From: Flagellimonas abyssi | Lineage (GTDB): Bacteria; Bacteroidota; Bacteroidia; Flavobacteriales; Flavobacteriaceae | Direction: 5' to 3' | Length of the DNA: 64,000 bases | Assembly: GCF_019457905.1 (NCBI RefSeq) | Contig: NZ_JAHZSV010000010.1 | Span: forward strand, 124,001 to 188,000 | In this document: positions 44,275 to 53,317 of the stretch, one piece after another | Position numbering within the stretch: the stretch's first letter is position 1 | Layout: each line of letters begins with the position of its first letter | Notes under the pieces: generated by a model | Told to the model about the DNA's origin: nothing | Databases searched by the model: none | What the model saw: only the letters and a program-made list of their open reading frames with translations | Position numbers and translations under genes: made by a program

Positions 44275-44522
44275 ATTAATGTCATTGTTTATCTAATGAG
44301 ATAGTGGGGGAGCCGTTCAGACGCACACCGCAACCTGTAGATGTACCGCAATAGTGCTACTATAACTTAAACCAAAGATAGAATCCTAAATCAATCACAG
44401 ATCCCAGTTCGTTAACAAAGCGTTATCATCATTAAAAAAACTGAGAACACCAAAAAAAGCTTGAACAGGGCAATGTGGAAAAAAGGATAGTATACACTCC
44501 AAAAAAGGTTCTCAATTATGTG

Positions 44523-44530
44523 TACCTTTG
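44523..44530 (+). promoter_or_regulatory. -7 box of the thiamine operon
   Basis: TACCTTTG matches TAnnTTTG and ends 5 bases before the riboswitch P1 stem, so transcription starts at or within a few bases of the aptamer. Confidence 0.65.
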
Positions 44531-44535
44531 TAAAA

Positions 44536-44611
44536 GCTTTAGGGGTATTCTGAAAAGAATTGAGAGAGTCCCTTGGAACCTGATACGGCTCACACCGACG
44601 TAGGGAAAAGC
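44536..44611 (+). promoter_or_regulatory. TPP (thi-box) riboswitch
   Basis: P1 pairs GCTTT (44536) with AAAGC (44611). The conserved core is complete: GGGGTATTCTG, then TTGAGAGAGTCCC, TTGGAACCTGATACGG, and ACGTAGGGAA. It binds thiamine diphosphate and represses the genes behind it. A GCATCAC/GTGATG hairpin at 44618-44637 may act as the terminator or expression switch. Confidence 0.95.
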
Positions 44612-44692
44612 GAAACAAGCATCACTTTCTGGTGATGTTACTTTCCTTTGTTTTCCGATTTCCACCTAAGGCCATTGTAATCTAAATCAATA

Positions 44693-45496
44693 ATGGTAAT
44701 GGAAAAAATTCTCTGGAAACACATCGAATCCGTAAGATCAAAATCTCCTTTGGTGCATAATATCACCAACTATGTTGTGATGAACAATACAGCCAATGCC
44801 CTTTTGGCAGCAGGTGCATCCCCTATTATGGCACATGCAAAATCCGAGGTACCCGATATGGTAGCTCTGGCCCATGCATCGGTCATCAATATTGGCACCT
44901 TGGATGAATATTGGTCTGAAACCATGCTTTTGGCTGCCGAGACCTCACATAAATTGGGCAAACCATGGGTCTTGGACCCTGTTGGCGCCGGGGCTACCCC
45001 GTTCAGGGATAAAATCTTGCAACAACTGTTAGCGTTCAAACCAATCGTGGTCAAGGGCAATGCATCTGAGGTTATGGCATTGGCCCAAGCCAACGAAGGT
45101 GCCACCAAAGGTGTGGACAGCACGGCCGACAGCAACGAGGCCGTAAACGCAGCTATTGGGTTGGCCATTCAACACGAAACTTTGGTATGCATCTCCGGTG
45201 AAACAGATATCATCGTAAATGGCACTCAAACTGTTTTTATAAAAAACGGACATCCGCTAATGACCAAAGTGACGGGGATGGGTTGTACCGCATCTGCACT
45301 TATTGGGGCTTTTGTGGGTGTTGTGGAAGATAAAACTGAAGGAATAACGGCAGCAATGGCCTTGTTGGGCATAGCAGGAGAACTATCGGCAGAACAGGCG
45401 GATGGCCCCGGTAGTCTTCAGCTAAAACTCATAGATAAACTCCATAATCTTTCGGAAAAAGAGTTTTACGACCACATCAGAATATCAAAACAGTGA
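44693..45496 (+). CDS. thiM: Hydroxyethylthiazole kinase
   Basis: 267 aa, a ribokinase-like trimeric enzyme. Phosphorylates 4-methyl-5-(2-hydroxyethyl)thiazole. Motifs HNITNYVVMNNTANALLA, WVLDPVGAGATP and MGCTASALIGAF (catalytic Cys/anion hole) are intact. First gene after the TPP riboswitch. Its stop overlaps the GTG start of thiE. Confidence 0.96.
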   Translation: MVMEKILWKHIESVRSKSPLVHNITNYVVMNNTANALLAAGASPIMAHAKSEVPDMVALAHASVINIGTLDEYWSETMLLAAETSHKLGKPWVLDPVGAGATPFRDKILQQLLAFKPIVVKGNASEVMALAQANEGATKGVDSTADSNEAVNAAIGLAIQHETLVCISGETDIIVNGTQTVFIKNGHPLMTKVTGMGCTASALIGAFVGVVEDKTEGITAAMALLGIAGELSAEQADGPGSLQLKLIDKLHNLSEKEFYDHIRISKQ

Positions 45497-46131
45497 AGGC
45501 ACATTCCCTATTTCCATACCGATTGTATTTAGTCATCTCGGAAGATGCTTGCCGTGGAAAAGACATGTTGCAGGTAGCGGAACAGGCTATCCAAGGAGGT
45601 GTTGATATTATCCAATTGCGTGAGAAGCAATTAACCGAGCCCCTATTCTTGGAAAGGGCAAAACAATTAAGGGATATCACGGAAAAATATGGTGTGCCGT
45701 TGATCATCAATGACAATCCAAGAGTGGCCGCCTTAGCTGGTGCTTCTGGCATCCATGTGGGCAATACGGATACCCGGCCCACAGTCTTGAGACAACGAGC
45801 CGGTTTTGAGGAAAAGCTGATCGGATATTCAATAGAATATTTGAAACAACTGGAGAACGTGCAAACAACGGTATCGGACTATCTTGCGATTAGCCCCGTA
45901 TTCAGTACCAATACAAAAACGGACACCGTAACGGAATGGGGCCTGGAGGGCATATCAAAAATCCGACAATTGACAACAAAGCCACTGGTAGCCATTGGTA
46001 ATATCCATGTGAACAATACCAAAGCCGTTTTCCGAGCCGGTGCGGACTGCATAGCCGTAGTCTCTGCCATATGCGGAGCGGACGACCCCATGAAAGCAGC
46101 TTATCAACTAAAAAATACCATAGAAAAATGA
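45493..46131 (+). CDS. thiE: Thiamine phosphate synthase
   Basis: 212 aa TIM barrel with GTG start at 45493 overlapping the thiM stop. It joins HMP-PP and thiazole phosphate to thiamine phosphate. Motifs GGVDIIQLREK, the pyrophosphate-binding IINDNPRVAA, and AISPVFSTNTKTD are present. Its stop overlaps the thiD ATG (ATGA). Confidence 0.95.
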   Translation: MKAHSLFPYRLYLVISEDACRGKDMLQVAEQAIQGGVDIIQLREKQLTEPLFLERAKQLRDITEKYGVPLIINDNPRVAALAGASGIHVGNTDTRPTVLRQRAGFEEKLIGYSIEYLKQLENVQTTVSDYLAISPVFSTNTKTDTVTEWGLEGISKIRQLTTKPLVAIGNIHVNNTKAVFRAGADCIAVVSAICGADDPMKAAYQLKNTIEK

Positions 46132-46961
46132 AGAAGTATACCTATCCTTCGGTTTTGTCCATTGCCGGTTTTGATGGAAGCGGCGGGGCTGGTATCCAAG
46201 CAGATATCAAAACAATATCGGCACTGGGGTGTTATGCCACAACGGTGCTCACGGCCCTGCCCGTTCAGAACACGCAAGGGGTACGAAAAATCTACCCCAT
46301 ATCGTTGGAAGCTGTCAAAGACCAAATTGAAGCGGTTATGGACGATATCATGCCAGCTGCCATAAAAATAGGAATGGTTCACACCCCAAAATTAGTGGAA
46401 AGTATAACGAGTACTTTAAAAAAATACGAAGCGGTACCCATAGTATTCGACCCGGTCATGGTGGCCACCAGTGGACATCGTCTTATCGAAGAGGATTCAG
46501 TAAATGCCCTAATAGAGCAATTGCTCCCAATTGCCACGGTCATTACGCCCAATATGGACGAAGCAGCCATCTTGGCCAATATGGAAGTAAAGACATTGGA
46601 AGAAATGAGAACTGCCGGAAAACGAATCAAAGAACTAGGGTGCAACAGCATCCTCATGAAAGGAGGGCACCAGGAGACGACAAACATTACCTCGTTGTTT
46701 TTCGACCCGAACAATCAGTGCCACTCTTTTAAAACGAAAAAAATCAGAACGAACAATACACATGGTTCTGGCTGTACCCTGTCTTCTGCCATTACCTCCC
46801 TGTTGGCACAGGGCAAAACCCTATTTGAATCCGTGGATGTTGCCCAAAGTTATGTGCACAATGCCATTTACAGTGGAAAAAATGTACAGACCGGAAAAGG
46901 AAACGGCCCCTTGAACCACTTTTTCAACCCTCAAAAAATGATTAAAAATGAAATGGACTGA
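46128..46961 (+). CDS. thiD: HMP/HMP-phosphate kinase
   Basis: 277 aa from ATG 46128 (MKKYTYPSVLSIAGFDGSGG). It phosphorylates hydroxymethylpyrimidine twice, to HMP-PP. Motifs SGGAGIQADIKT, VFDPVMVATSGH and the ATP site THGSGCTLSSAI are intact. A longer frame upstream is inside thiE and not used. Overlaps tenA by 14 bases. Confidence 0.95.
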   Translation: MKKYTYPSVLSIAGFDGSGGAGIQADIKTISALGCYATTVLTALPVQNTQGVRKIYPISLEAVKDQIEAVMDDIMPAAIKIGMVHTPKLVESITSTLKKYEAVPIVFDPVMVATSGHRLIEEDSVNALIEQLLPIATVITPNMDEAAILANMEVKTLEEMRTAGKRIKELGCNSILMKGGHQETTNITSLFFDPNNQCHSFKTKKIRTNNTHGSGCTLSSAITSLLAQGKTLFESVDVAQSYVHNAIYSGKNVQTGKGNGPLNHFFNPQKMIKNEMD

Positions 46962-47598
46962 ACAGGCCTGGAAAAAAATCGAAAGTAATTATAGCGCTAT
47001 ACTGGACATGCCTTTTGTCCAAGAGCTGGCAAACGGTACTCTGCCCAAAAACAAATTTCAATTTTATATGGCCCAAGATTCCATTTATCTGGAGCATTTC
47101 GGAAGGGCACTTGCACTCATAGGTGCCAAATCCCATGATATTGGAGATGCATTGGCCTATCTTCGTTTTGCGGAAGGTGCCATAGTCGTTGAAAATGCAC
47201 TTCACGAATCCTATTTTCAGGATTTTGGCGTTACGGACAAGGGTAAGATACAACCGGCATGCCACCACTATACCCACTTTTTAAAAAGTACTGCTGCCAT
47301 GGAACCCGTAGAAGTGGCCATGGCCGCAACGCTACCCTGCTTTTGGATCTATAAAAAAGTAGGTGATCACATTTACAAAGGCCAACAAACCTTCAATAAC
47401 CCTTACCAACGATGGATCGACACCTACGGTGGGGAGGAATTTTCAGATAGCGTACAACGCGCAATCATGATATGTGACCTTGCTGCAGAACGTGCCACTC
47501 CCGTAACAAGGGCCAGAATGACCGAAGCCTTTATCCATGCCTCACATTTGGAGTACCATTTCTGGGATGCAGCATACACTGGAAGAACATGGAGCTGA
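46948..47598 (+). CDS. tenA: Aminopyrimidine aminohydrolase TenA
   Basis: 216 aa, a TenA-class thiamine salvage enzyme. It hydrolyses degraded thiamine pyrimidines to HMP. The active-site Cys sits in ATLPCFWIYKKVG and the Glu in ASHLEYHFWD. Ten bases overlap with the following HAD gene, a tight coupling that suggests the two work together. Confidence 0.94.
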   Translation: MKWTEQAWKKIESNYSAILDMPFVQELANGTLPKNKFQFYMAQDSIYLEHFGRALALIGAKSHDIGDALAYLRFAEGAIVVENALHESYFQDFGVTDKGKIQPACHHYTHFLKSTAAMEPVEVAMAATLPCFWIYKKVGDHIYKGQQTFNNPYQRWIDTYGGEEFSDSVQRAIMICDLAAERATPVTRARMTEAFIHASHLEYHFWDAAYTGRTWS

Positions 47599-48230
47599 TA
47601 TTAAAGGACAAGAAAGCGGTCATTTTTGATATGGACGGGGTGTTGGTAGAAAGTGAATGCCTGTGGAAACAGGCAGAATTTGAGGTTTTTTCCTCACTTG
47701 GTGTCTCGGTGACGGAAGAAGAGAGCTTGCTGACACGGTCCATGACGACCAAGGAAGTCACCCGGTTCTGGTTCGAATGGTTTCCATGGAAGGGAAAAAC
47801 CTTGCCCGAAGCGGAAGAGATGGTCATCCACAGGGTCATGGAATTGATTCAATCTGAAGATTGTGTCACCCAGGGGATCAAGACCTTCATAAAACAGCTC
47901 AAAGCCCAACACTATAAAATTGGATTAGCGACCAATGCACCGCAAAAAATCATTCCAACGGTACTGGAAAGGACCAAGACCTCGGATTTTTTCGACATCG
48001 TTTCATCGGCCGATTTTGAAGTAAAGGGCAAACCACATCCTGCCATATACCTAAAAACAGCAGAGAAATTGAAGGTAAGGCCCGAAGAGTGTGCCGTGAT
48101 TGAAGATAGCGAGACCGGAATGAAGGCAGCGAAAAATGCTGGAATGACCGTTATTGCCTATACTCAGGGAAATAAAAATGTATCTCTGCAATGGGCAGAT
48201 TATGAGATTGACGATTTTAATATCAAGTAG
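47589..48230 (+). CDS. HAD phosphatase, candidate thiamine monophosphate phosphatase
   Basis: 213 aa HAD subfamily I. The four motifs are FDMDGVLVES (nucleophile Asp), GLATNAPQK, KPHPAIY (Lys) and VIEDSETGMKAAKNAG. Its start lies inside tenA by 10 bases. HAD proteins fused or linked to TenA have been shown to dephosphorylate thiamine monophosphate in other organisms, which would replace the ThiL-to-pyrophosphokinase route here. The substrate is inferred from context. Confidence 0.85.
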   Translation: MELILKDKKAVIFDMDGVLVESECLWKQAEFEVFSSLGVSVTEEESLLTRSMTTKEVTRFWFEWFPWKGKTLPEAEEMVIHRVMELIQSEDCVTQGIKTFIKQLKAQHYKIGLATNAPQKIIPTVLERTKTSDFFDIVSSADFEVKGKPHPAIYLKTAEKLKVRPEECAVIEDSETGMKAAKNAGMTVIAYTQGNKNVSLQWADYEIDDFNIK

Positions 48231-48328
48231 AATAGGTAGAGGTCAACATAATAGTCATATACGAGCATGGGACAGATAACTTATAACCTTACTGATTACC
48301 TAGCAGCAACTCTATAAAGCATGCAAGC

Positions 48329-49246
48329 ATGAAAGAAACAAAAATTTACATTGTTGGTTCGGGAGCCATAGGAAAGGCTCTGGCCGTTTTTTTACAACAA
48401 GAAAACAAAGAGGTGGTGCTTGTCAGGGGTAGTGTGGACAACATACCCGACACTAAAGAAACCATTACCGTTATTGAAAAAAATAAAACATTTCAGCAAA
48501 GGATAACGACAACAACCTTTAAGGGCCTACAAGCTATCAATGGGCTTGTTTTGATTACCGTAAAAGCGTTCGCCAATACCGAGATCGCTGGAAAACTAAA
48601 GGACAAAAAAGGGGATTTTTCTATTGTTCTCCTCCAAAACGGACTCCATGTGGAACGTGCTTTTGAAATGTTCGACAAAATATATCGCTGTGTCCTGTTT
48701 TCCACCAGTCAAGTAACAGGCGACAACGAGGTTACCTTTAAATCGGTAATGCCGTCGCCCGTTGGAAACTTGCAGGGAAACAATGACGGCCTTCAGGATT
48801 TGGTGGATCGGATCAATACACAACACTTTAGCTTTCGAAGCGAAACCGATATCACTCCATTACTATGGACAAAAGTGATTGCCAATTGTGCTTTCAACTC
48901 CATTTGTCCATTGCTCGAGACCGACAATGGTATTTTTGTTAGGAATGTAGATGCAAGAAGATTGGCAAGAACGGTCATTGAAGAATGTGTTGGTGTAGCA
49001 CAAAAACGAGGTATTGCTCTTGACAAGGATGCTATAGAAAACAACCTGATGCAGATCAGTAAACGATCGGATGGTCAGTTAATTTCCACTTATGTGGACA
49101 TCCTTCAAAATAGAAGGACAGAAATCGAAAGTTTAAACCTTGAAATCTCAAGAATGGCCAACGATATGGGCATCCCCGAAACAGTAACGCTCACTAGATT
49201 GCTTGGGGAGTTGATTCAATTAAAATCGACCATAAAAATAAAATAA
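48329..49246 (+). CDS. Ketopantoate reductase (PanE/ApbA) family protein
   Basis: 305 aa. NADP-binding GSGAIGKALAV at the N-terminus and the LLQNGLH motif; the catalytic Lys is in LLWTKVIANCAFN. It reduces 2-dehydropantoate to pantoate in CoA synthesis. The enzyme was first called ApbA for its effect on thiamine synthesis, which makes its position behind the thiamine operon notable, but 98 bases separate it from the HAD gene. Confidence 0.85.
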   Translation: MKETKIYIVGSGAIGKALAVFLQQENKEVVLVRGSVDNIPDTKETITVIEKNKTFQQRITTTTFKGLQAINGLVLITVKAFANTEIAGKLKDKKGDFSIVLLQNGLHVERAFEMFDKIYRCVLFSTSQVTGDNEVTFKSVMPSPVGNLQGNNDGLQDLVDRINTQHFSFRSETDITPLLWTKVIANCAFNSICPLLETDNGIFVRNVDARRLARTVIEECVGVAQKRGIALDKDAIENNLMQISKRSDGQLISTYVDILQNRRTEIESLNLEISRMANDMGIPETVTLTRLLGELIQLKSTIKIK

Positions 49247-49319
49247 CTTTATTTTCATGATGTATTGATTGGGGGCAAAACTACAAAGCATATTTTATGT
49301 ATTTAGTACTCATTCAACC

Positions 49320-49340
49320 CTTGATCGACCATCAAGTTTT
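49320..49340. terminator. Weak hairpin between the PanE-like and oxidoreductase genes
   Basis: CTTGAT / ATCAAG stem around a five-base loop followed by TTTT, between two convergent genes. Only a 6-bp stem, so low strength. Confidence 0.4.
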
Positions 49341-49381
49341 AAAAATCAGTGATACTGTATTTTGGGTAAGGCCTGCTACCA

Positions 49382-50566
49382 TCAACCCTGCTGTGGTTTG
49401 CTCATAATTACCTCATCATACATAGCATCCAATCCCATTTGCACACAGGTTGCAGCCATGGCACCTGTCTTTGCATTGGAAACAGGCAATGTATTGTTCA
49501 CAATGTTGTCCCTAAAGTCGATTAAGGCCTGTTTGCTAGGATCCTCATGGTCAAACTGTATGGGTATGCCCCTGTCCTGGTCCCAGTTCAGGGTGGCCCC
49601 AGAAACACCGTCGACCTCCCCGATTTTCTTTTCGTAGCTTCCTTCTGGATAAAACCAAGCCTTTGCATAGTCCAAAATATAGGTTCCCTTGTCCCCCATT
49701 ACCTTGACCTTATAATCGCCCATGGCGTTACTGGTAAGGCAGGTAAATGATGCTCTTACCCCTTCCGGATAGCTGTAGATAAGATGGATGTTGTCATAGG
49801 TCTCCCTGCCATCTTTCCAATAATCAATGCCTCCTATGCCCATGACCTTTTCGGGCATGGCCCCCATGACCCAATTGGCAAAATCCAATTGGTGCGAACA
49901 AAGTTCGGCCAAAAGCCCTCCTGAAAACTCTCTGTACATGCGCCAGTTGATCATACGTTCCCATTTTGGGTCCGGGACAGGGCGACGCCAATTGCCATTA
50001 CGGTTCCATTGACACTCAAAAGCCGTTATTTTTCCTATTTTCCCGTTTTTGATCTCATCAACAACATGGGAGTACAAACGGGAGCTGTGGTACTGATGGC
50101 CTGTCTGAAATATGCTATTGGACTCTTCAGCTGCCGAGACCAATTCAGCTATCCCCTCGTACCCTTTTGCCATCGTCTTTTCCCCGTACACATGCTTTCC
50201 TGCCTTTAGGGCATCGATAGCTATCTTGGAATGTGTGCTGAACGGGGTAGCCACCAAAACGGCATCCACATCCTTGTCTTCCAACATTTTTTTATAATCG
50301 GAATAGCCCTTGGCCTTTCCTTCTACTTTTGAAAGTCCCGAACTAAGTCTAAAGGGGATGATATCGCAACAAGCGACCACCCGCATATTGGGAATCTGGT
50401 TGATAAATGGAATGAGTCCGCCGCCCCGGTCTCCTGTTCCAATGACCCCCACATTGATGGTTTCATTCGCACTGGGGGTTCCGTATGCAAGTACCGTTGG
50501 GGCATACAAGGCGGCAGAACTGGCCAAACTACTTTTTATTACAAAATCTCGTCGCTTCATATCCAT
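49382..50566 (-). CDS. Tat-exported Gfo/Idh/MocA oxidoreductase (1)
   Basis: 394 aa. The Tat signal is MKRRDFVIKSSLASSAALYA (in-frame ATG at 50560; the ORF begins two codons before). The NAD-binding Rossmann domain follows with VGVIGTGDRGGG, then the Gfo/Idh catalytic domain containing GEKTMAKG and the substrate-binding ELCSHQLDFANWVMG (H-x-x-D). It lies one base after the other oxidoreductase. Exported Gfo/Idh enzymes with DUF1080 neighbours are linked to 3-keto-glycoside metabolism. Confidence 0.9.
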   Translation of the reverse strand: MDMKRRDFVIKSSLASSAALYAPTVLAYGTPSANETINVGVIGTGDRGGGLIPFINQIPNMRVVACCDIIPFRLSSGLSKVEGKAKGYSDYKKMLEDKDVDAVLVATPFSTHSKIAIDALKAGKHVYGEKTMAKGYEGIAELVSAAEESNSIFQTGHQYHSSRLYSHVVDEIKNGKIGKITAFECQWNRNGNWRRPVPDPKWERMINWRMYREFSGGLLAELCSHQLDFANWVMGAMPEKVMGIGGIDYWKDGRETYDNIHLIYSYPEGVRASFTCLTSNAMGDYKVKVMGDKGTYILDYAKAWFYPEGSYEKKIGEVDGVSGATLNWDQDRGIPIQFDHEDPSKQALIDFRDNIVNNTLPVSNAKTGAMAATCVQMGLDAMYDEVIMSKPQQG

Positions 50567-51907
50567 TTATAGTTTTGGTTCCCACCCTGGTTCATATGTT
50601 CGTTTCCAAAGCTCCATGGCTTCCCGATCGAATATTCTTCCCGTGTTTCCATCCACATTGAAGCCTTTATCGATGCGATAGGCCATATTGGCGTAGTGCG
50701 TCAACATTTGCGAAATGGCCCCCACTTCGATATGTGATGTCAACGCTTCTTTTCCTCGAATGGCATTAAAGAAATTCACTGCATGCCTCGTTGACAGGTC
50801 TCCTCCACCTCCAAGAGCAGTTCCTCCTTCGTTACCGTCGGATTTATTTTCCTTGATCAATTGCCCCTTGAGATCGTACAGTTCATATCCGTCGCGGTCT
50901 ACCATTACCGAACCTTCGGAACCGTAAATAAGGGTACCTCGACCTCGACCGTATTTGGAATAGCCGTTCCTACTGCTTCCATCCCATTGAATGATCTTAT
51001 CATCGGCAAATGCATAGGTCGCCTCCATGGTGTCGTACATTTCCCATCCGTCATTCACAAACTGGTGCTTCCCAGCAATCACATCCACATATTCCGGATA
51101 CTTCACATCCAACGCCCATCGTGCTATATCTAGTTCATGCGTTGCATTATTCCCCATTTCAGCGGTTCCATAATCCCAACCGTACCAATGCCAGTTATAG
51201 TCCCAGGTATCGTGTTCGTATGCCTTTCTTGGGGCGGGCCCTTGAAACAGTTCCCAGTCCAAGTCCTCCGGTGGTGCAGTCTGTACCGGAAGTGGAACTT
51301 CTCCCCTTCCATTGGTATAAAAGGCTATTGCTTTATAGGCCTTGCCAATAATGCCATTATGGATATCGTTGATGATTTCGATACTCTGTGGTGACGATCG
51401 TTGCTGATTGCCCATTTGTACCACCTTATCGTACTTTTTTTGAAACGCGACCACAATTTCATTCTCATGGGGATTATGGCTGCAGGGCTTTTCCAAATAA
51501 ACGTGTTTCCCAGCTTCCATGGCCATACAGGCTCCCGGTGTGTGCCAATGATCGGGCGTTGCCATAAAAATTGCATCCACATCCTTGTCCTCAAGAATTT
51601 TTCTGATATCCTTTTCCTGCTTGGGATTATATGATATTTGTTCAGATACATTTTGTGCCGCTTTTTCCAATTGACTCCCACGAACATCGCATAGATAATC
51701 CAGGCGCACATTATTTTGCTTAGCAGCTATGGAAGGGATATAGGCTCCATATCGCCTACCCAAACCTTGAAGAGCAACATGAATCCTGTCATTTGCCCCT
51801 AAAATATTGTTATAACTTTTGGCCGTCATGGCATTGATACTACCAGGTAGTCCCATGCCAATGGCAGCGACCGTTGTTTTCTTTATAAAGTCTCTTCGCG
51901 CTCCCAT
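50567..51907 (-). CDS. Tat-exported Gfo/Idh/MocA oxidoreductase (2)
   Basis: 446 aa. Tat signal MGARRDFIKKTTVAAIGMGL with RRDF; Rossmann domain with ALQGLGRRYGAYIP, and EKPCSHNPHENE; the catalytic domain includes NNATHELDIARWALD. It differs clearly from its downstream neighbour, so the two are not a recent duplication. Follows the DUF1080 gene by 10 bases. Confidence 0.9.
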   Translation of the reverse strand: MGARRDFIKKTTVAAIGMGLPGSINAMTAKSYNNILGANDRIHVALQGLGRRYGAYIPSIAAKQNNVRLDYLCDVRGSQLEKAAQNVSEQISYNPKQEKDIRKILEDKDVDAIFMATPDHWHTPGACMAMEAGKHVYLEKPCSHNPHENEIVVAFQKKYDKVVQMGNQQRSSPQSIEIINDIHNGIIGKAYKAIAFYTNGRGEVPLPVQTAPPEDLDWELFQGPAPRKAYEHDTWDYNWHWYGWDYGTAEMGNNATHELDIARWALDVKYPEYVDVIAGKHQFVNDGWEMYDTMEATYAFADDKIIQWDGSSRNGYSKYGRGRGTLIYGSEGSVMVDRDGYELYDLKGQLIKENKSDGNEGGTALGGGGDLSTRHAVNFFNAIRGKEALTSHIEVGAISQMLTHYANMAYRIDKGFNVDGNTGRIFDREAMELWKRTYEPGWEPKL

Positions 51908-51917
51908 AAATCCTTCT

Positions 51918-53276
51918 TTAATCTAGTGGTTTTATTTTGATGTTCTTAAAATTTACACGGTCCCCATGATCCTGTAACAATATATGACCTTTATCGGCTT
52001 CGCCAAAGTTGGGCCATTTCTCATACTTGCTTTCGGAGACTAGTTTTCGATATGCATCACTTTTTCGCTCGTACTCCAAAACCTTTGTGCCATTGAGCCA
52101 ATGCTCCACATGGTTGTTCTTGGAAATAATATGGGCCGTATTCCATTCCCCGATCGGGTTGATGGGCTTATTGATATCAGCTTGAATCAAATCGTATAAA
52201 GAAGCTACGGTACGACTACCTTCATGGTTCCCCAATTTTGCATCTGGATGCCTTTCATCGTCCAAAATTTGATATTCCAAACCAATTGAGGAGCCGGGTC
52301 CCTTGTTCAAATCCGTGTCCACATAATATTTGATACCACTATTGGCACCTTCCGTCAATTTGAAATCCACTTTGAGCTCAAAATCTCCGTACAACTCCGT
52401 GGTTACAATATCACCACCAGCTGCAGATTCCTCTCCCCCAGAAGAAAGAACGGTCAATACACCGTCCTTGATTTCCCATCCTTTATCTGGAAAATCATCC
52501 AATCGTGCACCGCGCCAACCTACAGTGGTCTCGCCGTCCCATAACAACTGCCATCCGTTTTTCTCCTCATCAATGGTCAGTTGATTTTTGGTCACGACCG
52601 GGGCCAAGGGCATTTCTTTGTTGTATTTTGAAAGACTGTCCGTCAAGATTTTGACATTTTTCCAGGCTATCTCCGTGCCGGCCTTTTGGTCTTTGCCAAT
52701 ACTGTGCACTTGAAGGGCAATAAAGCCGCTTTCTGTTTTGTCATCTATCAAATGTGCCGCTGGAACTCCGTTGATCCAGGTTTGGATCGTATCTCCGATG
52801 GCCTCGATGCGATAGTGGTTCCAATCATTCTGTTTGAAGGCCTTTTGTGCCTCGGGATTATCTTCCAAGGTTACGAGCCAACCTCTTCGCCCTTCATCAT
52901 AAATTCCGGCACTCCATGCCCGATCCGATGGGTCGATCTCAATTTGATAGCCATGCACCCTCCCATTTTGATAATGGGGAAAGCTATTGCTTCGTATTTG
53001 GATTCCCGAATTCATGGTGGAATCCACTTTGTAATCCAGCTCCAGAATAAAATCGTCGTACATCCTATCCGTTGTTAAAAAGGAATTGGGCGTATCATGT
53101 ACCGTAGATCCCACGATGGCATCCTCTTTCACTTCATAATTGGCTTTTCCACCTTTTTGGTTCCATCCGTTTAGGGTACCATCTGACAATTCGACCCATG
53201 GGGCTTCGTCTTTTGGAGTATCGGCACATCCCCAACACAGTAGCAATGCCAAGACGCCTAGTTTTAGTTTGTTCAT
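51918..53276 (-). CDS. Two-domain DUF1080 lipoprotein (3-keto-disaccharide hydrolase family)
   Basis: 452 aa from ATG 53276. Signal MNKLKLGVLALLLCWGC with lipobox CWGC-like. Two DUF1080 (concanavalin-like) domains in tandem: residues about 25-210 (LSDGTLNGWNQKGG, GYQIEIDPSDRAWSAGIYD) and 230-450 (LLWDGETTVGWRG, GLEYQILDDERHPDA). DUF1080 members cleave 3-keto-glucosides or related glycosides without water-driven glycosidase chemistry. It joins two Gfo/Idh genes and the TRAP genes of the uronate operon, suggesting an outer-membrane or periplasmic glycoside-opening step. Confidence 0.88.
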   Translation of the reverse strand: MNKLKLGVLALLLCWGCADTPKDEAPWVELSDGTLNGWNQKGGKANYEVKEDAIVGSTVHDTPNSFLTTDRMYDDFILELDYKVDSTMNSGIQIRSNSFPHYQNGRVHGYQIEIDPSDRAWSAGIYDEGRRGWLVTLEDNPEAQKAFKQNDWNHYRIEAIGDTIQTWINGVPAAHLIDDKTESGFIALQVHSIGKDQKAGTEIAWKNVKILTDSLSKYNKEMPLAPVVTKNQLTIDEEKNGWQLLWDGETTVGWRGARLDDFPDKGWEIKDGVLTVLSSGGEESAAGGDIVTTELYGDFELKVDFKLTEGANSGIKYYVDTDLNKGPGSSIGLEYQILDDERHPDAKLGNHEGSRTVASLYDLIQADINKPINPIGEWNTAHIISKNNHVEHWLNGTKVLEYERKSDAYRKLVSESKYEKWPNFGEADKGHILLQDHGDRVNFKNIKIKPLD

Positions 53277-53317
53277 TTTATGTGTCATTAGTTAAAAAAT
53301 TACATTTTACAATTCGA

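Noticed and set aside
44325..44360. Near-repeated ACCGCAA units before the CPBP protease gene as a LytTR site
   Set aside because: The period is 18, not 21-22, and the bases fit the consensus poorly.
44618..44637. Hairpin after the TPP aptamer as a firm terminator
   Set aside because: Stem is clear but the following bases are not a T run, so it is mentioned only as a possible expression switch.
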